37,621 bases of DNA from Bacteroidaceae bacterium. GTDB taxonomy: Bacteria; Bacteroidota; Bacteroidia; Bacteroidales; Bacteroidaceae. A program made the position numbers and the translations under genes. Shown here piece after piece: positions 1-9,302 of the stretch. Every line of letters starts with the position of its first letter. Positions within the stretch are counted from its first letter, which is position 1. The notes under the pieces are model-generated. The model saw only the letters and a list, made by a program, of their open reading frames with translations, ran no database searches and was not told the DNA's origin. The stretch lies in NCBI GenBank assembly GCA_017617635.1, contig JAFZVW010000041.1, positions 1-37,621 on the forward strand, read 5' to 3'.

Positions 1-1
1 C

Positions 2-742
2 AAGAGTCCGGCATACGAGGAGCAGCAGACCGTAAAAATACGCGGTGAGGTTGCTTTTCAGGGTGACTACTCACTCACGAACAAGAATTATCGTCTTTCG
101 GATTTAATCAAGGCGTGTGGCGGACTGACATCCATGGCTTATGTTGATGGTGCACACCTTACGCGCCTTATGACGAAAGACGAGATAGAAAACCGTGACG
201 AGATTAACCGCAAGGAACTTATAAAACTGTACGAGGACGGACTTAAGGAAGGCAAGGATATGAATATGCAGATTGCAGATTCGCTGTACAATCTGAAGAA
301 AAACACCAAATATTCATATCCTGTGGCTATTAACCTAAAGAAGGCAATCGAACAACCCGGCTCTAATTTTGACCTTATATTGCGCAAGGGTGATATCCTT
401 GAAGTTCCAGAGCAAATCAATGTCGTGAAAGTAAGCGGTGAAGTAATGTATCCCGTGAGCATGTCATACGACAAAGACAAAAACCTGCACTATTATGTTT
501 CTCATGCAGGCGGTCTGACCGGCAACGCAAGCCGCAGCCGCATCTACGGTATTCAGGCAAATGGTTCGATTGTAAAACTATCAAGCAATTCGGTTCGGGA
601 CATCCAGCCAGGTACCGAGATAGTGGTTCCGCAGAAGAAGGCAAAGAGAAAGATGAGCACGGGTGAAATCGTTGGCATAACGAGTGGTATTGCCTCACTG
701 GGTGCAATAATAGTCGCATTGCTGAATGTATTGAAAAAATAG
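2..742 (+). CDS. SLBB-domain polysaccharide export protein (C-terminal part, 5' end outside window)
   Basis: The reading frame is already open at base 2, so the gene starts before the window. What remains is about 246 residues. It holds two SLBB-type units, each with a GEV strand followed by an AGGLT or CGGLT turn (around bases 38-160 and 428-545). The C-terminus is one hydrophobic segment ending in a short lysine tail, typical of the large outer-membrane SLBB proteins of Bacteroidetes related to Wza. Such proteins form the channel that exports capsule or exopolysaccharide. A Wzz-like gene follows after 24 bp, which is the usual partner and suggests one operon. The family assignment is firm; the exact size and the N-terminal Poly_export domain cannot be seen. 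Confidence 0.85.
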   Translation, partial: KSPAYEEQQTVKIRGEVAFQGDYSLTNKNYRLSDLIKACGGLTSMAYVDGAHLTRLMTKDEIENRDEINRKELIKLYEDGLKEGKDMNMQIADSLYNLKKNTKYSYPVAINLKKAIEQPGSNFDLILRKGDILEVPEQINVVKVSGEVMYPVSMSYDKDKNLHYYVSHAGGLTGNASRSRIYGIQANGSIVKLSSNSVRDIQPGTEIVVPQKKAKRKMSTGEIVGITSGIASLGAIIVALLNVLKK

Positions 743-766
743 TATTGCATCAAGAAATACAGGAAT

Positions 767-1828
767 ATGGAAGACAAGAATCTAACCATTGATTTCGGAA
801 AGGTCTTAAAAGATCTTTGGAGCAGAAAAGTCCTAATGCTCAAGGTTTGGACCATTACGTTCATCCTAGCATGTATATATATATTCCCACAACCAAGATA
901 CTATGACGCAAGCGAGGTTTTGGCTCCTGAAATAGTTGACGTTTCTGCCGGCAGCGGCTTAAGCTCACTGACCAGCAGTTTGGGTGTAAACATAGGGATT
1001 GGGCTGAGTCAGGATGCCATTTATCCGGTACTTTATCCCGACCTGATACAGTCAAAGCAGTTTCTGGTATCACTCTTTGACATCAGGGTCAAGACTTTGG
1101 ACGGTACGGTAGAATGTGATTTACACACATATATGCTACAACACCAGAAAGACGCATTCTACAACTACCCGAAGACCTGGCTTAGAAAGAAAATCAAGGA
1201 ATGGAAGAACAGGAACAAGCCTGCAGTGAAAATTGACGGTAATATCAATCCGTTTATCCTGAGCGAGCAGGACATGATGCTTACGGAAGCACTTGAGGGC
1301 ATGATCAGGTGTCAGGTAAACAAAAAAACAGACGTTGTAACCATTGCCGTCCGAAGCCAGGATCCTCTGGTATCTGCAACCCTTGCCGACAGCGTATGTG
1401 AGCGACTGCAGAATGTTATCACAAACTACAGGACAAGCAAAGCGCGTACGGACGTGGAATACTACACAAAAATCACAGAGGAGGCAAAAGCCGACTATGA
1501 CCGTTCGGTAGTAAGATACAGTAATTACTGTGATACACACGAGGGTATCGTTTTGCAGGCATACGCGTCCGAGCGTGACAAGTTGGAAAACGAGATGTCA
1601 ATGCACTATGCCACATACCAGGCCATGCAGACACAACTGCAGGCCGCCAAGGCAAAACTGCAGGAGCGCACACCGGCATTTACCATTCTGCAATGTAGCA
1701 CTGTGCCCGTGAAGCCCGCAGGTCCTAAGCGTCTGATTTTCGTGATTGCAATGCTGTTCCTGTCCACTGTATGTACGACACTATACGTTGGCAGGGATGA
1801 ATTCAAGAAAGCATTTACTGCACGCTAA
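767..1828 (+). CDS. Wzz-like chain-length determinant / polysaccharide co-polymerase
   Basis: A 353-residue protein with a transmembrane helix near residues 20-40, a long mostly helical periplasmic part (coiled-coil-like stretch around 220-305), and a second helix near 322-342 preceded by a proline-rich PVKPAGPKR motif. This two-helix layout with a proline motif before the second helix defines the Wzz / polysaccharide co-polymerase family, which sets chain length in Wzy-dependent polymerisation. There is no kinase domain, so it is a Wzz-type or class 2a-like protein rather than a Wzc. It sits between the SLBB export gene and a flippase in the same orientation with short gaps, as expected for a glycan export operon. 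Confidence 0.85.
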   Translation: MEDKNLTIDFGKVLKDLWSRKVLMLKVWTITFILACIYIFPQPRYYDASEVLAPEIVDVSAGSGLSSLTSSLGVNIGIGLSQDAIYPVLYPDLIQSKQFLVSLFDIRVKTLDGTVECDLHTYMLQHQKDAFYNYPKTWLRKKIKEWKNRNKPAVKIDGNINPFILSEQDMMLTEALEGMIRCQVNKKTDVVTIAVRSQDPLVSATLADSVCERLQNVITNYRTSKARTDVEYYTKITEEAKADYDRSVVRYSNYCDTHEGIVLQAYASERDKLENEMSMHYATYQAMQTQLQAAKAKLQERTPAFTILQCSTVPVKPAGPKRLIFVIAMLFLSTVCTTLYVGRDEFKKAFTAR

Positions 1829-1849
1829 GCCACTTTCCATGATACAGGA

Positions 1850-3283
1850 ATGAGCGTCAAGAGGAATTTTGCATATAACTTTGTCCTGACCGCAAGCGGA
1901 TATATCTTTCCGCTGCTCACCTACCCTTACATTTCACGTGCATTAGGGGTAAGCGGTATTGGAATATGCGACTTTGTGGACAGTATAATCAACTACTTTA
2001 TACTGATATCCATGATGGGTATCACAGCATGCGGAATCAGGGAAATTGCCGCACACAGGGAAGACTGCCGGCAACGCTCAAGGCTTTTCAACAGTATCAT
2101 TGCACTTAATGCCATCAGTACAGCCATCGCGCTGGCGGTCCTGCTTATTGCAATGTATACAGTTCCAATGCTGGCTCAGTATCGCAGATTGCTCTATATC
2201 GGTGTCCTGAAACTGGTTGCAAATGTATTCCTGGTAGAGTGGTTCTTTACCGGAATGGAGAACTTTGCCTACATTACCAAGCGAAGTCTCATCGTCAAAT
2301 GCCTGTATGTTGCATCCGTTTTTGTATTCATCAGAAAGTCTGGGGATTATCATATCTACTATATCCTGACCGTAGGAGCCATTGTGCTGAATGCAATCTG
2401 CAATATCGTATATTCACGCAAATTCATATCTTTCGGATTAAAGAATATTTACATAAAGCCACTCTTGGCCACGTTTTTTTCAATAGGACTGTATAAAATC
2501 ATCACTTCAATATACACAACGCTGAATGTTACCTGGCTGGGATTCGTAACCGATATAGACCAAGTGGGTTATTATACATCTGCAACCAGGCTGTACACAA
2601 TTATCATTTCGATATTTACGGCTTTTACCGGTGTCATGATGCCCAGGTTGTCAGCATTGCATGCAGAAGGAAACGAAAAGGAATTTTGGGAGAAGATACA
2701 TCTGTCGGTCGAAGCCTTGGCTTGTTTTTCATTCCCTTTGACGGTCTTTTCGATAATATTTGCCCCGAACATCCTGCATTTTCTGCTGGGTGACGGCTTT
2801 GAGGGTTCGTATCTTCCCTTCCGCATAATTGCTCCGCTGATTTTCATTATCGGATATGAACAGATTTTGGTAATGCAGATATTGATTCCACGCAAACATG
2901 ACAAGGTCGTATTGCGAAACTCTGTCATTGGGGCATCCATAGCCATTATTGCCAACCTGCTGATGGTAAAAATATATGGTGCAACCGGTTCTGCTATTGT
3001 ATGGTTCACATCTGAACTCGCAGTACTGACCGCAACACTGGTATTCATCTGCAAGACCACGCAGTACAGGATACCGGTCCGTTCCGTGACCCGATATGCT
3101 TTGTGCTATCTGCCTCTGGCTGTAATATTGTATTGGTATAAGACAACGACGACAGGCTGCGACCTGACAGTTATAGTAGTGTCCGGAGCCATTGTGTCCA
3201 TGTTTACGGTGCTAGTCCAAAAGTACTACATAAAATCCCCCATAGCAATCCAGCTTATCAATAAATTCCAATTCAGACAGTAA
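1850..3283 (+). CDS. Oligosaccharide flippase, Wzx/MATE-like family
   Basis: A 477-residue protein that is hydrophobic throughout, with about 12 to 14 predicted membrane segments. The N-terminus (NFAYNFVLTASGYIFPLLT, then YISRALGVSGIG) is the characteristic opening of polysaccharide flippases of the MOP superfamily. These move undecaprenyl-linked repeat units across the inner membrane. It follows the Wzz-like gene by 21 bp and precedes the polymerase-like gene by 6 bp, completing a flippase-polymerase-chain-length set. A second, different flippase is present at 35868-37328, so the window contains parts of two glycan pathways. The substrate cannot be told from sequence. Confidence 0.9.
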   Translation: MSVKRNFAYNFVLTASGYIFPLLTYPYISRALGVSGIGICDFVDSIINYFILISMMGITACGIREIAAHREDCRQRSRLFNSIIALNAISTAIALAVLLIAMYTVPMLAQYRRLLYIGVLKLVANVFLVEWFFTGMENFAYITKRSLIVKCLYVASVFVFIRKSGDYHIYYILTVGAIVLNAICNIVYSRKFISFGLKNIYIKPLLATFFSIGLYKIITSIYTTLNVTWLGFVTDIDQVGYYTSATRLYTIIISIFTAFTGVMMPRLSALHAEGNEKEFWEKIHLSVEALACFSFPLTVFSIIFAPNILHFLLGDGFEGSYLPFRIIAPLIFIIGYEQILVMQILIPRKHDKVVLRNSVIGASIAIIANLLMVKIYGATGSAIVWFTSELAVLTATLVFICKTTQYRIPVRSVTRYALCYLPLAVILYWYKTTTTGCDLTVIVVSGAIVSMFTVLVQKYYIKSPIAIQLINKFQFRQ

Positions 3284-3289
3284 AACAGC

Positions 3290-4543
3290 ATGGCATTGAT
3301 TAATACAATATCGGGCAGTTCGGGTATCATGGCATTCGTCAGGAAAGTCGTGGTTGTATCTGCCATGCTTGCATTAGCCGCATTCCTGGGAAACGGATTC
3401 AATCTTATTGGTTGGAACCTGATTGTGCAGGCCAGGTATTATATTCTGATAGGCATAGTATGCATTGGTGCTTCGCTTTTGTATTTTATCCAGTTCAGAA
3501 ACCGGCCTGTCACATTTAAATACTATACTGCATTTGTTACATTATGGCCTTTTGCGATAGTTCTATCATCATCTTTGCAAGGCGGTATCCTGATTGAGGA
3601 CCTGTCACAAATTGTTTCCTGGACATTTGTCGGAGCATTCTTCATGATATTCTACCGGTTCAGGTTCAGCGAACAGATGATTCTGTGGATTCTGGTCTTG
3701 TACGCCCTTATTACTGTGGGAATACAGATTGCCCAGCAGGTTGAACCGTTGTTTGCCATTTTCGGAGGCAACCCAGATGACATTTCGGATCTGGTTGTAG
3801 TTGAAAAGCGTAATGGACTGGCTCGCTTTTTTGTCGGTAGTTATCACATACAGATGCTTGTTATGTGTTTCTTTTGGAGCAGGTTACTACAGACCTTTCG
3901 TGCACATTGGGCAATACTGTCTGCCCTTCTTATTACTTCTATCTATCTATATCTTACTAAGCAAATATTAATATCAACCCTGTTAACTCTCGGGGTATCT
4001 TTCTTTATGGTCAATGGACGTCGGGTAAAAATACTTGCCTTTATCCTGGCTGCAATATGTATTGTCGGATTAGGAGTGTTTTGGGAAGACCTGTTCGGTG
4101 AACTGATTCAGGACAGCAAGGATGAAAGTTTCTCGCACGCCATACGTTTTGAGTTCATCGGATATATTATGGAGTATAACCTGACTGACCCCGTAGGCGT
4201 ATTGTTTGGGCACGGCATGTCAAAACCTTGGTTTGCTGAACTCCAGCACAAACTGTATTACCCTTCGGATATCGGTTTCTTTGGAGAAGCTATCTATTTC
4301 GGATGGATGTGGGCACTGGCTTATTTTTACGTGATTTACAGGATTATGGTGACATACCGTGACAGAATACCTTTGTATATAAAGTTGTTTGTCATCTGCT
4401 CGGGACTGATTTCCATATTCATATTCCCCTACAGGAACCGCATTGAGTTTTTCAACTGGATTTGCATGATTTATATATGCTCGCTTTACATAGACAACAG
4501 GACCGACCTGATTCTGGACAAAACCCCTGAACAAAATGAATGA
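3290..4543 (+). CDS. Putative Wzy-like O-antigen/capsule polymerase (multi-spanning membrane protein)
   Basis: A 417-residue protein with roughly ten hydrophobic segments and a larger soluble loop around residues 265-340, between the later helices. Wzy polymerases are very divergent, and I recognise this one by topology, size and context rather than by a conserved motif. It lies directly between a flippase and a glycosyltransferase. An alternative in-frame ATG lies 39 bp downstream at 3329. The last 8 bp overlap the next gene, which suggests translational coupling. It could instead be a WaaL-like ligase, which shares the same fold, but the position favours polymerase. Confidence 0.65.
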   Translation: MALINTISGSSGIMAFVRKVVVVSAMLALAAFLGNGFNLIGWNLIVQARYYILIGIVCIGASLLYFIQFRNRPVTFKYYTAFVTLWPFAIVLSSSLQGGILIEDLSQIVSWTFVGAFFMIFYRFRFSEQMILWILVLYALITVGIQIAQQVEPLFAIFGGNPDDISDLVVVEKRNGLARFFVGSYHIQMLVMCFFWSRLLQTFRAHWAILSALLITSIYLYLTKQILISTLLTLGVSFFMVNGRRVKILAFILAAICIVGLGVFWEDLFGELIQDSKDESFSHAIRFEFIGYIMEYNLTDPVGVLFGHGMSKPWFAELQHKLYYPSDIGFFGEAIYFGWMWALAYFYVIYRIMVTYRDRIPLYIKLFVICSGLISIFIFPYRNRIEFFNWICMIYICSLYIDNRTDLILDKTPEQNE

Positions 4544-5483
4544 GACAAATAGGTTGTTTTCGATAATTATACCATCATACAAGAGACGCTATCTTGACGA
4601 GGCAATTAAAAGTATTGTTTCCCAAACCTATGATAATTGGGAATTGATTGTCGTGAACGACTGTTCGCCAGAAGATCTTGATGCGGTTGTAAAGCCATAT
4701 ATGGAGGACAGCAGAATCAGGTATTATGTGAATGAGCATAATTTCGGTTCGGAGCGACTGTGCGAGAATTGGAACAATTGTCTGAGATACTGCAACGGGG
4801 ACTATGTAATCTGCATGGGTGATGATGACAGGCTGACACCCATTTGTTTGGAGGAATATACACGTTTGATTGACAAATACCCACATGCAGAAGTATTTCA
4901 CGGTCAGACCGAGGTGATTGACGAAAACGGGAACGTCTGTGAATTGATGGAGCCACGTTTTGAACACGAAACTGCCTTGCAACTGATATATTACAGATGG
5001 GCAGGACTGGGCCGTCAGCAGTTCATCGGTGATTTTTGCTATAAAAAAGAGCCTTTGGTAAAACGTGACGGCTTTTACAACCTGCCCTTGGCATGGGGCA
5101 GTGATGACATATCTGCCGTTATTGCTGCCACAGCATGCGGCATTGCCAATACGGAAAAGATCTGCTTCCAGTATCGCAAGAACCGTTTTTCGATATCATC
5201 GGACACTAACAACAAGCGCAAGGCTGATGCGCTGATGATGCAACGCGAATGGTATGACAGCTATTTTCGGGGATATATAACTTACACAAAGCAGGAGAAT
5301 GTGACTTTGGCACTGCTGAAAGAAATGATGCCCATGCACTTCGAGGCGCATATCAATGAGCTAATGCGCATGGATATGTGCAGAGGCAAATGCAATGTAT
5401 TCTACTGGCTAAAGAACAGAAAAAAGTACAAAACTACAACAGGACAAATATTATTCCAACTTTTGAAATCATTAAAGAAATAA
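4536..5483 (+). CDS. Family 2 glycosyltransferase
   Basis: A 315-residue GT-A type enzyme. The N-terminus has the GT2 signature (SIIIPSYKRRYLDEAIKSI, residues 9-27, then VVNDCSPED at 39-47) and a nucleotide-sugar/metal motif MGDDDR near residues 94-99. It should add one sugar from a nucleotide-sugar donor to the lipid-linked repeat unit on the cytoplasmic side of the membrane. It overlaps the end of the polymerase-like gene by 8 bp and is followed by a GT4 gene after only 4 bp. The sugar specificity is not predictable. Confidence 0.88.
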   Translation: MNETNRLFSIIIPSYKRRYLDEAIKSIVSQTYDNWELIVVNDCSPEDLDAVVKPYMEDSRIRYYVNEHNFGSERLCENWNNCLRYCNGDYVICMGDDDRLTPICLEEYTRLIDKYPHAEVFHGQTEVIDENGNVCELMEPRFEHETALQLIYYRWAGLGRQQFIGDFCYKKEPLVKRDGFYNLPLAWGSDDISAVIAATACGIANTEKICFQYRKNRFSISSDTNNKRKADALMMQREWYDSYFRGYITYTKQENVTLALLKEMMPMHFEAHINELMRMDMCRGKCNVFYWLKNRKKYKTTTGQILFQLLKSLKK

Positions 5484-5487
5484 ACCT

Positions 5488-6663
5488 GTGAACAAGAAAA
5501 TCGCCTTTATTACAGAAGCGTTTTTGGGTAGCATACTGCCTTTGGTCCGTCAGTTATGTGACAGGGGGCATAATGTTGACATCTATTATTACAAGAGGGA
5601 AATCCACGACCCCGAAGCCTGTGAAATGGATTATGTTTCACCACACTATGGCATCAATACTGTTCCTGAGGAAGCATATAAGGGAATAAGCGAATACATC
5701 GGTAATGACAGACTTAAGATTTATACTTTCTCGCAGATGAAACCGTTTGCTTCAGTACCTGTGCTAAGGAATATTGTCAACTATATACTGAAATACCAGG
5801 CGCGAAAAGCTGCCAAGCATATAAACAATCAAGTATACGATGCTATTAACCTGGTATGCAACTATGACATGGTGCACATGACTGATATGCTGCACTTTTT
5901 AAAAGGGAATATAGTTGTATCCATGCACGAAGTGTGGAATCATGCGGCTCCATTGCCAATTCCGTCACCTCTGCTAAAAGAAGCAATAGACAAAAAATGC
6001 AAGATTTCTGTATTCTCGGAAAACTCGCTTGATGACATTTCCCGTATTCATGGCGTAGATATGAACTTGGTTGCTATGAATCCCTTTGGACTGTTTGAGT
6101 CTTTTACGACCTTGACTGAAGTCGATCTGCCCGAAGAACTTCCTGACAAGTACATTCTTTTTTTCGGGTACATAAGACCATACAAAGGATTGAAGGTCCT
6201 ACATGATGCCATAGACATTCTTGGAGAATCATTGGAAGACTATAAAATTGTAATTGCAGGAAAGGGTGACGATCCGACAATCGGCGAGATAAAAAATGAT
6301 GACAGGTATTTATTAATACACAAATTTATCAATAGCAGGGAATTGGTAACCCTGATAAAACGAGCCTACGTTGTTGTCTGCCCATACCTTACAATGTCAC
6401 AAAGCGGAATTCCACAGACAGTCTTCCCATTTGGCACGCCTATAATCGCATCCGACCTTGACGGATTCAGAGAAATAATTACAAACAGCGTAGGCATGCT
6501 TTTCCCTACCGGAAATGCGGAATCGCTGGCCAAATGTCTCTCCCAAATGATACATCACCCTGAGAAACAGAAACAAATGAGTCAAAATATACTCTCCTTC
6601 AGCAGGCACAATCCCAAATATGACTGGGAAAAGATATGCGACAAATTCCTACGAATACTATGA
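5488..6663 (+). CDS. Family 4 glycosyltransferase (GTG start)
   Basis: A 391-residue GT-B enzyme. The C-terminal half carries the GT4 features: FFGYIRPYKGLKVLHDAI near residue 225 and the donor-site region GTPIIASDLDGFREII near 318, followed by a glycine-rich GMLFPTGNAESLA. The N-terminal half contains a Rossmann-like opening and a central MHEVWNH stretch. The only suitable start is a GTG 4 bp after the preceding stop codon. The stop overlaps the start of the next gene in an ATGA arrangement at 6660-6663. It is predicted to add a sugar to the growing repeat unit; donor unknown. Confidence 0.87.
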   Translation: MNKKIAFITEAFLGSILPLVRQLCDRGHNVDIYYYKREIHDPEACEMDYVSPHYGINTVPEEAYKGISEYIGNDRLKIYTFSQMKPFASVPVLRNIVNYILKYQARKAAKHINNQVYDAINLVCNYDMVHMTDMLHFLKGNIVVSMHEVWNHAAPLPIPSPLLKEAIDKKCKISVFSENSLDDISRIHGVDMNLVAMNPFGLFESFTTLTEVDLPEELPDKYILFFGYIRPYKGLKVLHDAIDILGESLEDYKIVIAGKGDDPTIGEIKNDDRYLLIHKFINSRELVTLIKRAYVVVCPYLTMSQSGIPQTVFPFGTPIIASDLDGFREIITNSVGMLFPTGNAESLAKCLSQMIHHPEKQKQMSQNILSFSRHNPKYDWEKICDKFLRIL

Positions 6664-7358
6664 CAAAGAAATCATATTATCTTAAAAGGCTGAAAATGTT
6701 TCTTGGAACTCTTCCAAGTACAATATATTTCAATTTTCACTATCTGCCGTTCAGACAGGCCATCAAGTTGCCTATTTGGATCAAGGCGTCGGAATTGGTG
6801 TGCGTAAAAGGAGAGGTTATCCTGGATGTCCCTACTGTGTCAACTGGTATGGTTACACTTGGCTATAGGGCTGTAAGTGTATACCCAAAGAGAGGTATTA
6901 TGTGGGAAAACAAAGGTGGCAGAGTCATATTTCACGGCAGATGTCGAATCGGCAATGACTCTTACATTAGCATTGGTTCTGAAAGTACTGTGCATTTTGG
7001 TGAAGATTTCCGTAACTCTGCAGCAATGAAGCTTATTTCCAATTACGGGATAACATTCGGGAACCACACAAGTATGGGATGGGATACAATAATCATGGAC
7101 AGCAGCCTGCATTCAATCATAGACACAAATACAGGACAGGTAAAACCCAATGGAGGCCCTATCATGACCGGAGCATACAACTGGTTTGGGGCAGGATGCC
7201 GGATAATGCCAAACGTAAATACGCCTGAACGGTGTATATTCGGCATGAATTCGCTGATTACACGAGGTTGCCAAATGGAATCATACTGCCTTATGGGCGG
7301 CAACCCGGCAAGAATTCTGACAAGAAACGTAACGAGAGACTTTGAAACTGATGAATAG
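6660..7358 (+). CDS. Hexapeptide-repeat (left-handed beta-helix) acyltransferase
   Basis: About 232 residues. The C-terminal two thirds show imperfect hexapeptide periodicity (GNDSYISIGSESTVHFGEDF, later GNHTSMGWDTIIMD) and end with the family's typical IFGMNSLITRGC and GGNPARIL elements. Such enzymes O- or N-acetylate sugars within glycan clusters. I chose the ATG at 6660 because it overlaps the previous stop (ATGA) and begins with a lysine-rich leader; an upstream in-frame ATG at 6636 lies inside the GT4 gene and would add 8 unlikely residues. The N-terminal 60 residues are a hydrophobic or amphipathic extension seen in several capsule acetyltransferases. The acceptor is unknown. Confidence 0.82.
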   Translation: MTKKSYYLKRLKMFLGTLPSTIYFNFHYLPFRQAIKLPIWIKASELVCVKGEVILDVPTVSTGMVTLGYRAVSVYPKRGIMWENKGGRVIFHGRCRIGNDSYISIGSESTVHFGEDFRNSAAMKLISNYGITFGNHTSMGWDTIIMDSSLHSIIDTNTGQVKPNGGPIMTGAYNWFGAGCRIMPNVNTPERCIFGMNSLITRGCQMESYCLMGGNPARILTRNVTRDFETDE

Positions 7359-7731
7359 ACTGAAAATCATATCTCTTGGTTTGGTTTTACTCATTGTGAA
7401 CATAGCCTGCCAAAACGAAGTTCCCGATTACGAAGAAGGACGTGAGGCTGTGTTTGTGAACAATCCGTATCCAACCAATATTGAAACGCTTCGCGTTCTG
7501 GCTATAGGAAACAGCTTTACCGATGACGCAACGTCATATCTTTGTACTATAGCAGACAGGGGGGGGATTGATCCTGAGAGATATTGCCTGTACACGATAG
7601 CACATCCTGCTGCTTCAATCAGTCATTTCATTGAAGTTTACAGAAACAACAGTCAGGTAAAAGCCAATGTCTATGGTGGACATATCATAATGAACAGCGT
7701 GGGCACGCTTGCTGATATAATGGAACTATGA
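7351..7731 (+). pseudogene. Truncated SGNH/DUF4886-like lipoprotein (3' part missing)
   Basis: A 126-residue reading frame starting at the ATG at 7351, with a lipoprotein-like leader (cysteine at residue 20). Then comes VLAIGNSFTDDATSYL, which matches the nucleophile block of DUF4886 / SGNH-hydrolase-like proteins. Members of this family are normally 250-300 residues or longer. Here the frame stops at IMEL, before the second conserved block and the C-terminal catalytic Asp/His. The stop overlaps the start of the next gene (ATGA at 7728-7731). An 8-G run lies at 7559-7566. It may be a decayed remnant, or a short protein kept for coupling. The start overlaps the acyltransferase gene by 8 bp. 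Confidence 0.65.
7559..7566 (+). repeat. Poly-G tract of 8 (possible slippage site)
   Basis: Eight consecutive G residues lie inside the truncated SGNH-like reading frame, encoding Arg-Gly-Gly. Long G runs are uncommon in this AT-leaning sequence and I noticed no other run of this length. Such tracts are a well-known substrate for polymerase slippage and on/off switching in surface genes of other bacteria. The current length keeps the frame open. Confidence 0.6.
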
Positions 7732-9296
7732 TTTCAAAAAAAAGCATATTGCTATTTCTTTGGGTTGCTGGCTGTATACTGATGCTGCCGGTCAAATCAT
7801 ATTCCAGATCTGTCATCGGGATTGGAACACAGGAACAGTTTGACTCCATTGCCATTATGATAAGACGGCAACTGGAAAATGGAGAGAAGGATATCTGCAT
7901 AAAACTGTTGCCAGGGAAATTTAAGTTTTCTGAGAATCATATACAACTGCAGGGCCTGAATTTTCCGAAAGCGAATATCACTGTCTCGGGAAGCAACGGT
8001 ACAACAGTATACTCGGAAGGCATGGGGTATTCCCGGGGTGACAGATACATCTATGGATTCAATCACCAGAATACATTCCTGGATGAAAAGATGCAGGAAG
8101 TGTCCCTGTGGAGCGAGAGTCATATTGCAAATGACACAATACGCGTTGTCAACCCCAAGACGAAGAAATGCTTTATACCATATCGTGGTCTTGAGGCACA
8201 GGCGGGGGAACTGTGCAAGTACACGTATGTACTGGTGACAATGTGGTTTTACAGTAGCATCTACAAGGTGTCGGAGATAACAGACGAAGGCGTATGGTTT
8301 GAATGCGCTGACCTGAACAATAGTAATTGGCTGAAGTCCTACAACGTAAATCTCGACTATGCATATACCCGACACTGTAAAGTTCCAATACAGATGCCGC
8401 GTTTCAGATTATGCAACATGTTAATGGCATCAAACTCGATAGCGGACGGACGAATCAAATCCGAGAAGAAAAGGCTGCATGAATGCCGGAATACGACATT
8501 CATTTCCCTGGAAGGATGCAAACTGAAGTCATTCAATATTGACAGCATATGTTTTAAAGGCAACGCTAATAACTGGAACAGATACCTGATACAGTCATCT
8601 GACTGTAAGCTGACAAAAGGGCTGAACATTACCAACAACTCGTTCATATACCTCAAAAGCCTGGCCGTATTTGCCAATGCCACAGATAACGTTACATTCT
8701 CGAACAACAGGGCGAAACTTTGTTCGTCAGGAATCTTAAGGTCACTGAATAACTGCAAAAATACCAAGGTGCTGAACAATCGCTTTGAACAATGCGGAAC
8801 CGGGCAGACTAACATTCCTGTTGTACAGACGATAGGAACCAATTTCCTGGTCAAAGGCAACATTCTTTCTGATTTTGGGTATTCGGGGCTGAACAGCGGA
8901 GTGTACTGGGGAGATGAAATGAAGTACAGATGTTCCGGTATTATCGAGGATAACGAGCTATATTACACCAATCTGACATTGGACAATATCGAAAAAATCA
9001 CACTTATTGACAGCGGGGCCATATACATTGCCACCCAGAATTATAAAACCATTATCAGGAACAATTACATTCATGACTATGCCGGGATATGGGATTACAG
9101 GGGCATTTATATGGATGACGGTGCAAATAACTGCCAGGTTTATAATAACAAAATACGCAACACGCCAACCAGTTATAACATTCAGTTCAGTACCCAGGGG
9201 AAAGAGGATGACCCAAGGAACAAGTCACCGTATTTCTGCATTGGAAACCAAGAATGGAATAATGACTGTGACGGCAAAATATATCTTAAACGCTGA
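7728..9296 (+). CDS. Secreted right-handed parallel beta-helix protein (possible glycan lyase/hydrolase)
   Basis: A 522-residue protein with an N-terminal signal peptide (residues 1-26, ending near SYS). Much of the rest looks like a right-handed beta-helix: repeated short strands with N-rich turns (for example NNSFIYLKSLAVFANATDN, NNRAKLCSSGILRSLNN, DNELYYTN, NNYIHDYAGIWDYRG). The fold is typical of pectate lyase-like, depolymerase and epimerase proteins. A VAGC box at 13-16 could make it a lipoprotein, but it is followed by more hydrophobic residues, so ordinary cleavage is as likely. It lies inside a glycan synthesis operon, so it may trim, epimerise or bind the product. No catalytic residues could be assigned. 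No T9SS sorting domain is seen at the C-terminus. Confidence 0.7.
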   Translation: MISKKSILLFLWVAGCILMLPVKSYSRSVIGIGTQEQFDSIAIMIRRQLENGEKDICIKLLPGKFKFSENHIQLQGLNFPKANITVSGSNGTTVYSEGMGYSRGDRYIYGFNHQNTFLDEKMQEVSLWSESHIANDTIRVVNPKTKKCFIPYRGLEAQAGELCKYTYVLVTMWFYSSIYKVSEITDEGVWFECADLNNSNWLKSYNVNLDYAYTRHCKVPIQMPRFRLCNMLMASNSIADGRIKSEKKRLHECRNTTFISLEGCKLKSFNIDSICFKGNANNWNRYLIQSSDCKLTKGLNITNNSFIYLKSLAVFANATDNVTFSNNRAKLCSSGILRSLNNCKNTKVLNNRFEQCGTGQTNIPVVQTIGTNFLVKGNILSDFGYSGLNSGVYWGDEMKYRCSGIIEDNELYYTNLTLDNIEKITLIDSGAIYIATQNYKTIIRNNYIHDYAGIWDYRGIYMDDGANNCQVYNNKIRNTPTSYNIQFSTQGKEDDPRNKSPYFCIGNQEWNNDCDGKIYLKR

Positions 9297-9302
9297 CAGA
9301 CA

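Noticed and set aside
7342-7350. TTG as start for the truncated lipoprotein
   Set aside because: The ATG at 7351 gives a normal lipoprotein leader and the overlap style typical of this operon.
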